From Nonomuraea pusilla (GTDB lineage: Bacteria; Actinomycetota; Actinomycetes; Streptosporangiales; Streptosporangiaceae): a stretch of 64,000 nt of DNA. The stretch lies in assembly GCF_900109355.1 (NCBI RefSeq), contig NZ_FOBF01000017.1, forward strand, positions 74,174 through 138,173, read 5' to 3'. The position numbers and the translations under genes were made by a program. Each line of letters starts with the position of its first letter. Positions within the stretch are counted from its first letter, which is position 1. The notes under the pieces are model-generated. The model was not told where the DNA came from and did not search any database. It saw only the letters and a program-made list of their open reading frames with translations. This document shows, in pieces, positions 13,921 to 22,519 of the stretch.

Positions 13921-15036
13921 CTAGACCGACTCCGACTCCTGCCTGCGCATCCAGCGGATCTCCGACTCGATGAACCCGTCGAGGTCGCCGTCGAGCACGG
14001 CCGACGGGTTGCCCGCCTCGGTGCCCGTGCGCAGGTCCTTCACGATCTGGTACGGGTGCAGCACGTAGTTGCGGATCTGCGTGCCCCACGACGTGGTGGT
14101 GGCGCCGCGCAGTTCCGACATCTTCTCGGCCTCCTCCTGCCGCTTGCGCTCGAGCAGCTTGGCCTGCAGCACCGCCATGGCGGTGGCGCGGTTCTGGAGC
14201 TGCGAACGCTCGTTCTGGCAGGAGACCACGATGCCGCTGGGCAGGTGGGTGATGCGCACCGCGGAGTCGGTGGTGTTGACGCCCTGGCCGCCGGGGCCGG
14301 ACGACCGGTACACGTCGACGCGGATCTCGTCCTCGTTGATGTCGATGTGGTCGGTCTGCTCAACGACGGGCACGATGTCCACACCCGCGAACGACGTCTG
14401 GCGGCGGCCCTGGTTGTCGAACGGGCTGATGCGCACCAGGCGGTGGGTGCCGTGCTCGCCCCTGAGCGTGCCGTAGGCGTACGGCGCCTTCACCGTGAAC
14501 GTGGCCGACTTGATGCCGGCCTCCTCGGCGTAGGAGGTCTCGTAGACCTCCGTGGGGTAGCCCTTGCGCTCGGCCCAGCGGAGGTACATGCGCAGCAGCA
14601 TCTCGGCCCAGTCGGCCGCGTCGACGCCGCCCGCCTGCGAGTTGATCGTCACCAGCGCCTCGCGGGCGTCGTACTCGCCCGACAGCAGCGTGCGGACCTC
14701 CAGCGCGCCGACGTCGGACTTCAGCGACGCCAGCTCCTTGTCGGCCTCGGCGCGCGTGTCGTCGTCGGCCTCCTCGGCGGCCAGCTCGTACAGGACGGTG
14801 AGGTCGTCGAGCCGACGCGCCAGGTTGTCGACGCGGTTGAGCTCGCCCTGCAGGTGCGAGAGCTTGCTGGTGACCTTCTGGGCCTGGTCGGGGTCGTCCC
14901 ACAGGTCTGGCGCGGCGACTTGCTCCTCCAGCTCCTGGATCTGCTTGCGCATTGCGTCGAGGTCGAGCACGTCCTGGATGCTCCGGAGCGTGTTCGACAG
15001 CTCGTTGATCTCTTCTGCCGGATCGATGCCTGCCAC
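13921..15036 (-). CDS. prfB: Peptide chain release factor 2 (RF2)
   Basis: 371 residues. The stop-codon recognition tripeptide SPF is present in VRISPFDNQGRRQ, and the peptidyl-hydrolysis GGQ is in SSGPGGQGVNTTDSAV. Together these assign RF2, which reads UGA and UAA. The N-terminal coiled coil (about 1-110) and the basic C-terminus NVRNYVLHPY-like IRNYVLHPYQIVKD fit. The gene is one uninterrupted frame with no in-frame UGA near codon 25, so the programmed frameshift known from other bacteria is absent, as in actinobacteria generally. Confidence 0.97.
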   Translation of the reverse strand: MAGIDPAEEINELSNTLRSIQDVLDLDAMRKQIQELEEQVAAPDLWDDPDQAQKVTSKLSHLQGELNRVDNLARRLDDLTVLYELAAEEADDDTRAEADKELASLKSDVGALEVRTLLSGEYDAREALVTINSQAGGVDAADWAEMLLRMYLRWAERKGYPTEVYETSYAEEAGIKSATFTVKAPYAYGTLRGEHGTHRLVRISPFDNQGRRQTSFAGVDIVPVVEQTDHIDINEDEIRVDVYRSSGPGGQGVNTTDSAVRITHLPSGIVVSCQNERSQLQNRATAMAVLQAKLLERKRQEEAEKMSELRGATTTSWGTQIRNYVLHPYQIVKDLRTGTEAGNPSAVLDGDLDGFIESEIRWMRRQESESV

Positions 15037-15071
15037 GTCTCCCTAGGGTACGCGACCCGCGCGCGCACGAA

Positions 15072-15077
15072 TAACAT
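15072..15077 (+). promoter_or_regulatory. Candidate -10 element giving a leaderless mRNA for the lipoprotein at 15084
   Basis: TAACAT ends 6 bases before the GTG start at 15084, where transcription would begin at or next to the start codon. No Shine-Dalgarno sequence precedes the GTG, which supports leaderless translation. No clear -35 hexamer is visible. Confidence 0.4.
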
Positions 15078-15083
15078 GGCGAG

Positions 15084-16100
15084 GTGCGCGCATACGGTCC
15101 GCGGAGGGTTCTGGCGCTCGCCGCCTGCCTGATGGCCGCGGCGAGCGGCTGCACGAGCGCCGTGCAGCCGCTGCCCACGAAGGCCGCGGCCGCCGTCACC
15201 GGCACGCCCACGCCCTCTCCCGAAGAGCCCGCGCTGACCAAGGCCGAGGCGGGCAGGGTGTTCCGCGAGATCACGCTCAGCGACGACCTGCTGCGCACGC
15301 ACAGCGACGTCCCCGGCAGGCTCAGGTCGGCCGTGGAGCTCGTCCGCGACGGCCAGGCCGCCATCGTGGCCGCCGCCTACCAGTCCACCGGCGACCGGCC
15401 GCCCCGCCACACCTGGGGCACGCCGATGCTCCTCGTGCCGCGGTTCGCGCCCGGCCAGACCGCGCTGTGGTTCACCGCGCTCGTCACCCGCGACGGCCGG
15501 CCCACGCTGCTGACGTTCGCGAAGGGCGGCTCCTGGCAGCTCAGCTCCGCCGCCGAGCTCCTGCCCGACCAGGAGCCTCCGCAGGTGAAGCTCGACGGCG
15601 ACGGCTACGCCACGGCGCTCGCCCCCGACGACAAGACCGTCACGATCAGCCCCCAGTTCATGGGGCCCGTGCACGCCGCCGTGGCCGAGACCGGCTCGTC
15701 CGGGGTGGCGGCCGGGCTGATCGCCTCCGGCCCGTACACCACGGAGGTGGCCACGCAGATCGCGGCCCTTCGCGACAGCGCGAAGAAGGACGGCTTCAGC
15801 TACGACTCGATCTTCAGCCCCGAGAACTACCCCGTCTACGCGCTGCGCACCGAGAACGGCGGCGCGCTCATCCAGTACTCCCTGTCGAGGACGACCACGA
15901 CCACGGCGAAGACGGCCGAGGACGACTACATCCCGGTGCCGGAGGCCGCCAGGTGGGCGATCAGGTCGGCGGTGCTGCGCCGCACCCTGCGGCTGGTGGA
16001 GACCCACCAGTACGCCACCGCGGTGCCGCCGCTGTCGTCGCCGAGCCCCGCCGCGGTCATCGCCCACGACGGCGCCCTGACCCGCGCCAGCGGCCAGTAA
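15084..16100 (+). CDS. Putative lipoprotein of unknown function (DUF8094-like)
   Basis: 338 residues. Signal peptide with lipobox-like AASGC (Cys23), then a Pro/Thr-rich linker (TGTPTPSPEEPALTKAEA) and a mixed alpha/beta extracellular domain. It contains WGTPMLLVPRFAPGQTALWF, TLLTFAKGGSWQL and a C-terminal Ser/Pro-rich end. I recognise it only as a type of actinobacterial surface lipoprotein; the DUF name is from memory and tentative. The start codon GTG lacks a ribosome binding site. It is divergent from prfB and convergent with the glutamate dehydrogenase. Confidence 0.8.
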   Translation: MRAYGPRRVLALAACLMAAASGCTSAVQPLPTKAAAAVTGTPTPSPEEPALTKAEAGRVFREITLSDDLLRTHSDVPGRLRSAVELVRDGQAAIVAAAYQSTGDRPPRHTWGTPMLLVPRFAPGQTALWFTALVTRDGRPTLLTFAKGGSWQLSSAAELLPDQEPPQVKLDGDGYATALAPDDKTVTISPQFMGPVHAAVAETGSSGVAAGLIASGPYTTEVATQIAALRDSAKKDGFSYDSIFSPENYPVYALRTENGGALIQYSLSRTTTTTAKTAEDDYIPVPEAARWAIRSAVLRRTLRLVETHQYATAVPPLSSPSPAAVIAHDGALTRASGQ

Positions 16101-16459
16101 CCGCCCCCGGCGCGCCCGGCGTCCGGAGGGCACCCGCCGTCAGGGGCGGGGTCCTTCAGGGGGGAAGGCGGCGCAGGACGGCGCCGCGTGAGGACCGACG
16201 CGGGCGGGCCCAAAGGGACGGGCCTGCGGCGCATGCTCGCTAGAAGGCGGCCCGCACCCAGTAGGGCAGACCCGTGACGCATGCTCGCCGCAAAACGGGC
16301 CCGCACCCAGTAGGGCAGGCCCGTGACGCATGCTCGCCGCAAAACGGGCCCGTACCGCCCATGCGCATGCTCGCTGGAAGGCGGGCCGTGCCCGGCGGGG
16401 CAGGGCGGTGGCCCGTGCTCGCCGGGAGGCGGGCACGGGCCGTGGTGGTCGCGGGGCGG
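16101..16459. other. Repeat-rich spacer between convergent genes
   Basis: 359 bases between the lipoprotein stop and the gdh stop. No gene is supported. The part from 16231 to 16440 consists of degenerate tandem repeats (separate entry). The first 130 bases are GC-rich without clear hairpins. Confidence 0.7.
16231..16440. repeat. Degenerate tandem repeats of about 49 bp
   Basis: Units start with GCATGCTCGC at 16231, 16279, 16328 and 16365, with a decayed copy (CCGTGCTCGC) near 16412. Units 1 and 2 share CGCACCCAGTAGGGCAG and end in CCCGTGAC; units 2 and 3 share CCGCAAAACGGGCCCG. The first units are 48 and 49 bases long, the later ones shorter and diverged. The array lies in the 3'-3' spacer between the lipoprotein gene and gdh. 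Confidence 0.8.
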
Positions 16460-19400
16460 TCAGTCCTCCGCGCGCGGCAGGTTGCTGGAGGCCACCAGCG
16501 TCCTGATCGCGCGCAGCGCCACCGACAGCGTGGCCAGGTCGAAGTTGTCGCTCTCCCAGATCTCGGAGAGCGTCTGCCTGGCCCTGCCGACCGCGGCCGC
16601 GTTCGCGTCGGCCCACCGGCCGAGCCGCTCCTCCGGAGGCAGCCCCGGGCTGCTGTGCGTCAGCACGTCGTGGGTGAGCGAGGCGTGCGCGGCGTACAGG
16701 TCGTCGCGCAGCGCCGAGCGGGCCATCGAGTTCCACCGGTTGTCGCGGGGAAGGGCGATGACGCGCTCGCGCAGCCGGGCCAGCTGCAGCCGGTCGGCCA
16801 GGTCGAAGTAGACCTCGGCCACCTCGTTCACCGGGCGCTCGGTCATCGTCGCGATCTCGACCAGGTCGAACATCGAGTACGCGGGCACCATGGCCGCCAC
16901 CCGCTCCGCCAGGTCCTGCGGCACGCCCCTGAGGAGGAACGCGTCGCGGCGCTCCTCGTACGCGGCGAGGTCGGGTCCGGTCAGGAGCTTCGGGATGTGG
17001 GCGAGCAGCCCGTTGACGCCCTTCACGAAGGAGGAGACGGACCCGGACAGGTCGAGCGGAGGCCGCCGGTTGACCAGCAGCCACCGGGTGCCGCGCTCGG
17101 CGAGCTTGCGCGCCTCCAGCAGCATCGCGAGCTGCGTGGCGGTCTCGACCTTGTTGTCCAGCGACTCGACGGCCCGGTAGAAGCTGGGCAGGTCGAACAC
17201 CTCGCGGGCGACGAGGTAGGCGCGCACGATGTCGGGCGTCGAGGCGCCGGTCTCCTCGCCGAATCGGAACATGAACGTGGTGCCCATGGAGTTGACCAGC
17301 TCGTTCACCACGCAGGTGGTGATGATCTCGCGGCGCAGCGGGTGGGCGTCCATGTACGTCCTGAACCGCTCGCGCAGCGCCGACGGGAAGTACGACACCA
17401 GCCAGTTCGCCAGGTACGGGTCGTCGGGCAGGTCGGAGGCGAGCAGCTCGGCGTCGGCCACCAGCTTGGTGTAGGCGAGCAGGACCGAGAACTCGGGCGC
17501 GGTCAGCCCCAGCTTGGCCTGGCGCCGCTCGGCGAGCGTCTTGTCCGAGGGCAGGAACTCCAGCTCCCGGTTGACGAGCCCTTCGCGCTCCAGCCGGCGC
17601 AGGTAGCGGGCGTGGATGTGGAGCATCTCGACCGCCTGGGCGCGCGCGGCGTCCAGCACGACGTTCTGCGCGTAGTTGTCGCGCAGCACCAGGCCGGCGA
17701 CCTCCTCGGTCATCGAGGTGAAGACCTGGTTGCGCTGCTTGTCGGTCAGCTCGCCGTCGCGGACGACCTGGTCGAGCAGGATCTTGATGTTCACCTCGTG
17801 GTCGGAGGTGTCGACACCGGCCGAGTTGTCGATGAAGTCGGTGTTGATCAGGCCGCCGTTCAGCGCGAACTCGATGCGGGCGAGCTGGGTGAAGCCCAGG
17901 TTGCCGCCCTCGCCGACGACCTTGCAGCGCAGGTCGGAGCCGTTGACGCGCAGCCCGTCGTTGGCCTTGTCGCCCACGTCGGCGTGGGACTCGCCGCTCG
18001 CCTTGACGTACGTGCCGATGCCGCCGTTCCACAGCAGGTCCACGGGGGCCCGCAGGATGGCGCTGATCAGGTCGTTGGGCGCGAGCGAGGTGACACCGGA
18101 GTCGATGCCGAGCGCCTCGCGCATCTGCGGGGTGATCTGGATCGACTTGGCCGTGCGCGGGAAGACGCCGCCTCCGGCGGAGATGAGCGTCTTGTCGTAG
18201 TCGTCCCAGGAGCTGCGGGGCAGGTCGAACAGCCGCCGCCGCTCGGCGTACGAGCGGGCCGCGTCGGGCGAGGGGTCGACGAAGACGTGCCGGTGGTCGA
18301 AGGCGGCCACCAGCCGGATGTGCTCGGACAGCAGCATGCCGTTGCCGAACACGTCGCCCGACATGTCGCCGATGCCGGCCACGGTGAAGTCGGTGGTCTG
18401 GACGTCCACGCCCATGGTGCGGAAGTGGTACTTGACCGACTCCCAGGCGCCGCGGGCGGTGATGCCCATGGCCTTGTGGTCGTAGCCGACGGAGCCGCCC
18501 GAGGCGAAGGCGTCGCCGAGCCAGAAGCCGTACTCCTTGGCCACCGCGTTGGCGATGTCGGAGAACGTGGCGGTGCCCTTGTCGGCGGCGACCACCAGGT
18601 ACGTGTCGTCGCCGTCGTGCCTGACGACGTCCGCCGGGGGCACGACCTTGCCGTCGACGAGGTTGTCGGTGAGGTCGAGCAGGCCCGAGATGAACATCCG
18701 GTAGCAGGCCACGCCCTCGGCCAGGACGTCCTCGCGCGAGCCGGAGACGGGCGGCTGCTTGACGACGAAGCCGCCCTTGGAGCCGGTCGGCACGATGACG
18801 GTGTTCTTCACCATCTGCGCCTTGACCAGGCCGAGGACCTCCGTGCGGAAGTCCTCCATCCGGTCGGACCAGCGCAGGCCGCCGCGCGCCACCTTCCCGA
18901 ACCGCAGGTGCACGCCCTCGACGCGGGGAGAGTAGACGAAGATCTCGTACTTGGGGCGCGGCAGCGGCAGCACGCTGATCGCCTGCGGGTCGAACTTGAG
19001 CGAGATGTACGGCTTGCGCTGCCCGTCCACCCGCTGGAAGTAGTTGGTGCGCAGCGTCGCCTGGATCATCTCCAGGTACGCCCGCAGGATGCGGTCCTCG
19101 TCGAGCGAGGCCACGTCGTCGAGCGCGCCCAGGATCTCCTCGGTGAGCGCGTCGGCCAGGTCGGCTCGCGTGTCGGGGTCCCTGCGCGGGTCGAGCCTGG
19201 CCTCGAACAGCCGCACCAGCAGCCGGGCGAGCCGGACGTTCCCGTTGAGCACCCGCTCGATGTAGGCCTGGGAGAACGTGCCGCCCGCCTGGCGCAGGTA
19301 CTTGGCGTACGCGCGCAGGATCTCGGCCTGCTCCCACGTCAGGCCCGCCTTGAGTATCAGCGCGTTGAGGTTGTCGGCCTGCACGCGGCCCTGCCACAGG

Positions 19401-21334
19401 GCGGTCAGCCCGTCCTGGAAGAGCTGCTTGAAGTCCTCCCTGCTCACCTCGTCCGACGGCGTGTAGCGCAGCCCGAAGTCGTAGATCCAGGCGTTCTTGG
19501 TGCTCGGGTCGCCGTCCCTGTCGATCTCGTACGGGCGCTCGTCCACGACCTCGACGCCGAGGCGCTGGATCAGCGGCAGCGCCTGGGACAGCGAGATCGG
19601 CTCGCCCGCCTTGTAGATCTTCAGCCGCCGCTCGCCCTCGGCCGCGTCGTACGGCTCGTAGAGGTTGATGCTCACGGTGTCGTCGTCGCCTTCGGCGATG
19701 AGCTGCTCCAGGCGGCGCAGGTCCATCACCGCCACCTTGGGCGGGAAGTCGGCCTTGTACCCCTCAGGGAACGCCGACTGGTAACGCCTGGTGAGCGCCG
19801 GCGCCTCCTCCTCCGAGGTCATCTCGGCCAGCGCCACCGCGAGGTCGTCCTCCCAGGAGCGGGTGATGGCCGCCAGGCGCGCCTCCAGCTCCTCGACGTC
19901 CACGCCGGGCGGCGGCAGCTGCCTGCCCCGCTCGCCGCGCACCACGACGTGCAGGCGGGCCAGCACCGACTCGCCGATCATCGCGCTGTAGTCGAGCGAC
20001 GCGCCGCCGAGCGCCTTGAGCAGCACCTCCTGCATCTTCAGCCGCACCTTCGTGGTGTAGCGGTCGCGCGGCAGGTAGATCAGGCAGGAGATGTAGCGCC
20101 CGTAGTCGTCGCGCCGCAGGAACAGCTTGACCTGCTTGCGCTCGCGCAGCCGCAGCACGCCCAGGGCGATCGGCAGGAGCTGGTCGATCGACGTCTGGAA
20201 CAGCTCGTCGCGCGGGAACGTCTCCAGGATCTCGATGAGGTCCTTGCCGTCGTGGCTGTCGGGGGCCAGCCCCGCCTTGTCCATGACCGCGGCCAGCTTG
20301 CGGCGCAGCACCGGGATCCTGGAGATCGACTCGTTGTACGCCACGTGGGTGAACAGCCCCAGGAAACGGCGCTCGCCGATCACCTCGCCCTCGGGCGAGA
20401 ACAGCTTGACCCCGATGTAGTCGAGGTAGGTGGCGCGGTGGACCGTGGCCCTGGAGTTGGCCTTGGTGATGATGAGGAGGTGCTTCTCGCGGGCCTTCGC
20501 GCGCACCTCGGCGGGCAGCGCGGAGAAGCTCTCCGAGCCCACCTTGTCGTCGCGCAGGATGCCGAGCGCCGCGCCCGCCACCGAGCGCAGCGTCTCGCCC
20601 TCGTCGGTGTGCTCCAGGCGGTACTCGCGGTAGCCGAGGAAGGTGAAGTGCCCGTCGGCGAGCCAGCGCAGCAGGTCGATGCTGTCCTCGACCTCCGCGG
20701 GCTCCAGCGGCGGCGGGTTCATGCTGAGGTCCTCGGCGGTGTGGACGGCCAGCGCCCGCATCTTGCTGAAGTCCTCGACCGCGTGGCGCACGTCGGACAG
20801 CACCCGCTGCAGGTCCGACTCCAGCGCCTTCAGCACCTCGGGGTCGGACTGCCTGTCGATCTCGATGTGCATCCACGACTCGACGAGCATCTGCCCCGTG
20901 ACGTCCTCCTGGCCGCGGCCGAGCAGGTGGCCCGTCATGTCGCGGCGCACCCGCATCTGCGGGTGGACCACCAGGTGGACGCCGATGTCGTGCCGGTCGA
21001 GCTCCATCGTCACGGAGTCGACGAGGAAGGGCATGTCGTCGGTCACGACCTCGACGACGGAGTGGCCGGGGTCCCAGCCGTGCTCCTCCAGGTTGGGGGT
21101 GTAGGCGCGGACCGCGGCGCGGCCCTGGGGGCGGACCTCGGCGAGCTGGCGCTGCGACATCGCGGGGCCGTACACGTCGACGGGGTTGCGGTCGAGCAGG
21201 TCTTCCGGCGCCACGTGCCGGTAGTAGACCCTGAGGAAGGACAGAGCCTCTTCCTGGCTCACATGGTCGCTGCCGGCCGCGCACCGTTCCGCGGCTCGCT
21301 GCAGCAGCTCGTCCTTCGCCTCGTCGAGCGGCAT
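16460..21334 (-). CDS. Large NAD-specific glutamate dehydrogenase (GDH-180 class)
   Basis: 1,624 residues, the usual length of the 180-kDa class. It catalyses NAD-dependent oxidative deamination of glutamate to 2-oxoglutarate and ammonia. The long N-terminal regulatory part (about 1-700, ACT-like modules, with MPFLVDSVTMELDRHDIGVHLVVHPQ) is followed by the catalytic core. That core has RWSDRMEDFRTEVLGLVKAQ, PTGSKGGFVVKQPP, the NAD-binding region IGDMSGDVFGNGMLLS and a helical C-terminal domain. ATG 21334 is chosen because AGGAGT precedes it by 10 bases; in-frame ATGs at 21397 and 21376 have no such site. It is a monocistronic unit. Confidence 0.95.
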   Translation of the reverse strand: MPLDEAKDELLQRAAERCAAGSDHVSQEEALSFLRVYYRHVAPEDLLDRNPVDVYGPAMSQRQLAEVRPQGRAAVRAYTPNLEEHGWDPGHSVVEVVTDDMPFLVDSVTMELDRHDIGVHLVVHPQMRVRRDMTGHLLGRGQEDVTGQMLVESWMHIEIDRQSDPEVLKALESDLQRVLSDVRHAVEDFSKMRALAVHTAEDLSMNPPPLEPAEVEDSIDLLRWLADGHFTFLGYREYRLEHTDEGETLRSVAGAALGILRDDKVGSESFSALPAEVRAKAREKHLLIITKANSRATVHRATYLDYIGVKLFSPEGEVIGERRFLGLFTHVAYNESISRIPVLRRKLAAVMDKAGLAPDSHDGKDLIEILETFPRDELFQTSIDQLLPIALGVLRLRERKQVKLFLRRDDYGRYISCLIYLPRDRYTTKVRLKMQEVLLKALGGASLDYSAMIGESVLARLHVVVRGERGRQLPPPGVDVEELEARLAAITRSWEDDLAVALAEMTSEEEAPALTRRYQSAFPEGYKADFPPKVAVMDLRRLEQLIAEGDDDTVSINLYEPYDAAEGERRLKIYKAGEPISLSQALPLIQRLGVEVVDERPYEIDRDGDPSTKNAWIYDFGLRYTPSDEVSREDFKQLFQDGLTALWQGRVQADNLNALILKAGLTWEQAEILRAYAKYLRQAGGTFSQAYIERVLNGNVRLARLLVRLFEARLDPRRDPDTRADLADALTEEILGALDDVASLDEDRILRAYLEMIQATLRTNYFQRVDGQRKPYISLKFDPQAISVLPLPRPKYEIFVYSPRVEGVHLRFGKVARGGLRWSDRMEDFRTEVLGLVKAQMVKNTVIVPTGSKGGFVVKQPPVSGSREDVLAEGVACYRMFISGLLDLTDNLVDGKVVPPADVVRHDGDDTYLVVAADKGTATFSDIANAVAKEYGFWLGDAFASGGSVGYDHKAMGITARGAWESVKYHFRTMGVDVQTTDFTVAGIGDMSGDVFGNGMLLSEHIRLVAAFDHRHVFVDPSPDAARSYAERRRLFDLPRSSWDDYDKTLISAGGGVFPRTAKSIQITPQMREALGIDSGVTSLAPNDLISAILRAPVDLLWNGGIGTYVKASGESHADVGDKANDGLRVNGSDLRCKVVGEGGNLGFTQLARIEFALNGGLINTDFIDNSAGVDTSDHEVNIKILLDQVVRDGELTDKQRNQVFTSMTEEVAGLVLRDNYAQNVVLDAARAQAVEMLHIHARYLRRLEREGLVNRELEFLPSDKTLAERRQAKLGLTAPEFSVLLAYTKLVADAELLASDLPDDPYLANWLVSYFPSALRERFRTYMDAHPLRREIITTCVVNELVNSMGTTFMFRFGEETGASTPDIVRAYLVAREVFDLPSFYRAVESLDNKVETATQLAMLLEARKLAERGTRWLLVNRRPPLDLSGSVSSFVKGVNGLLAHIPKLLTGPDLAAYEERRDAFLLRGVPQDLAERVAAMVPAYSMFDLVEIATMTERPVNEVAEVYFDLADRLQLARLRERVIALPRDNRWNSMARSALRDDLYAAHASLTHDVLTHSSPGLPPEERLGRWADANAAAVGRARQTLSEIWESDNFDLATLSVALRAIRTLVASSNLPRAED

Positions 21335-21674
21335 CTCGCTCTCACTCCTTTGTGAGGGTTCGCCATGGCTTCTCATCGCCAGGCCCTTGGTTCCCACGGC
21401 AGCGGGAAGTCGTGCGTGCGCGTCCGGGCGCGCGGATGGGGGGCGTCGTCGTCCGGGCCGCCCGTGCGCGGCGTCGCGCCGGGCGCGCGGCCGTCCCGGC
21501 GAACCGGCGGAGTGCCGCCGTCGCCTCCGGACCGCCGATGAGGGGGTACGGGCGCATCATCGTCGATGCCCACCGAACACCTCCCCCAGATCGCCCGGCT
21601 CCGGTTTCTCCGGACGTGTGTACCTCGCCGTACCGATACCACCCGAAAAGGGCAGGAACGTCAACGTGAGACCG
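21335..21674. other. Spacer upstream of gdh
   Basis: 340 bases between the gdh start and the end of the anti-sigma gene on the same strand. Two small minus-strand ORFs (21342-21560, 21373-21642) show no family features, only Arg-rich out-of-frame translation. A possible promoter for gdh is listed at 21636-21664. No other structure was recognised. Confidence 0.5.
21636..21664 (-). promoter_or_regulatory. Weak candidate promoter for gdh
   Basis: On the minus strand, TTGACG (21664-21659) and TGGTAT (21641-21636) are separated by 17 bases. This would give a leader of about 300 nt before the gdh ATG. It rests on hexamer resemblance only. Confidence 0.25.
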
Positions 21675-21857
21675 TCATCGGGGGTCCTCACCGGACACCG
21701 AGGGGACGTGCCTGATCTCGTCGAGCTGTTCGGGAAGCCCGGCCAGCTCGACGAGCTCGGCCTGGCACCGGGCGCACGTCTCGAGGTGGCGCTCGAACTG
21801 CTCGTGCTCCTCGTCGTCGAGGACGCCGAGAGCGTACGCGGCCACCCCGTCGTGCAT
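21675..21857 (-). CDS. Very short zinc-binding anti-sigma factor (zf-HC2/ZAS domain only)
   Basis: 60 residues. The complete protein is one ZAS domain: YALGVLDDEEHEQFERHLETCARC carries the H-x3-C-x2-C motif (His24, Cys28, Cys31), and His2 could be the fourth ligand. Usual anti-sigma factors continue with a linker, a membrane helix and an extracytoplasmic sensor, all absent here. A soluble, possibly redox- or zinc-responsive regulator is implied. Its ATG overlaps the TGA of the upstream ECF sigma gene (TGATG), so the two are coupled. Confidence 0.85.
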   Translation of the reverse strand: MHDGVAAYALGVLDDEEHEQFERHLETCARCQAELVELAGLPEQLDEIRHVPSVSGEDPR

Positions 21858-22411
21858 CAGCCGGCTACCCCCCTGTCGTGCAACAGCTCACGGAGCGCCC
21901 GGATGCCGTAGTAGAGCCGGGACTTCACCGTGCCCGGCGGGATCCCCAGAATCTCCGCCGCCTCACTTATCGTACGGTCTCGAAGGTAGGTCTGCTCAAT
22001 GACTTCGCGGTGTTCGTCGGACAGGCTGCGCAGCGCCTGCGCCACGACCATCGCCGACAGCGCCCGGTCGGAACCGTCGGGCACGGCCAGCACGTCGACG
22101 TCGGGCGGCTCGACCTCATGCGGCCGCGCGCTCTTTCTCCGACGCCCATCAATCACAATGCGGCGGGCCACTGTCAGCAGCCACGCCCAGAGGAGGCTTG
22201 GTTCCCATTGCAGTCGTGCCGAGTTACGCCAGGCCCTGACCAACGTCTCCTGCACCACGTCCTCGGCCCACTGAAGGTCGTTGCCGGTTGACTTGCGTAC
22301 GTGGCGCAGCAGGGGGCCGCCGAACTCCTGGTAAAGCACCGCGATGCGACGCTCCGCCTCGGCATCCGCACTCTCGAACCTGCCGTCGAGGTGACCTAGC
22401 ACGGGGCACAT
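21857..22411 (-). CDS. ECF-family RNA polymerase sigma factor
   Basis: 184 residues. Sigma region 2 covers about 25-95 (FGGPLLRHVRKSTGNDLQWAEDVVQETL, with WAWLLTVARRIVIDGRRRK) and region 4 about 120-175 (LSDEHREVIEQTYLRDRTISEAAEILG, IPPGTVKSRLYYGIRALRE). The region-4 features resemble the SigK/SigL-type group with zinc anti-sigmas. The ATG at 22411 is supported by GAAGG 8-12 bases upstream; the longer frame to 22525 would run through the divergent promoter region. It forms an operon with the anti-sigma downstream and is divergent from the DUF4142 operon it probably controls. Confidence 0.92.
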   Translation of the reverse strand: MCPVLGHLDGRFESADAEAERRIAVLYQEFGGPLLRHVRKSTGNDLQWAEDVVQETLVRAWRNSARLQWEPSLLWAWLLTVARRIVIDGRRRKSARPHEVEPPDVDVLAVPDGSDRALSAMVVAQALRSLSDEHREVIEQTYLRDRTISEAAEILGIPPGTVKSRLYYGIRALRELLHDRGVAG

Positions 22412-22440
22412 CTTTACACCTTCGTTATCAGGGTGGCAGC

Positions 22441-22455
22441 AACTCCGATAACTCC
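22441..22455. promoter_or_regulatory. Direct repeat in the divergent sigma/DUF4142 promoter region
   Basis: AACTCC-GAT-AACTCC, two identical hexamers 9 bases apart, 30 bases upstream of the sigma-factor ATG. It could be a regulator half-site pair. No family can be assigned. Confidence 0.3.
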
Positions 22456-22484
22456 AGTCATTTCTAACTATCTCCGGGCATGAA

Positions 22485-22510
22485 TGAACCGGGTCGGGTG
22501 AACCCGCGTA
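22485..22510 (+). promoter_or_regulatory. Candidate ECF promoter of the DUF4142 operon
   Basis: TGAACC (22485-22490), a spacer of 16 bases, then CGTA (22507-22510), followed by the ATG at 22520. The AACC-N16-CGT pattern resembles the -35 AAC and -10 CGT elements used by many ECF sigma factors. A similar CAACC-N16-CGTC occurs at 27902-27926 upstream of the FAD oxidase gene. Confidence 0.45.
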
Positions 22511-22519
22511 CCTCGGACC

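Noticed and set aside
13921..15036. Programmed frameshift in prfB
   Set aside because: The frame is continuous from ATG to stop and needs no shift.
16231..16440. Possible CRISPR-like array
   Set aside because: Repeats are adjacent and degenerate with no unique spacers, and there are no cas genes in the window.
16274..21355. Very long plus-strand ORF opposite the glutamate dehydrogenase (1,693 codons)
   Set aside because: It is the antisense of a clear gdh gene. Its translation is Val/Arg/Gly/His-rich without domains, as expected from GC-rich third positions.
21342..21642. Two small minus-strand ORFs upstream of gdh
   Set aside because: One (GTG with GGAGG nearby) has a plausible start, but both continue as Arg/Pro-rich low-information protein and overlap each other. 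Not supported.
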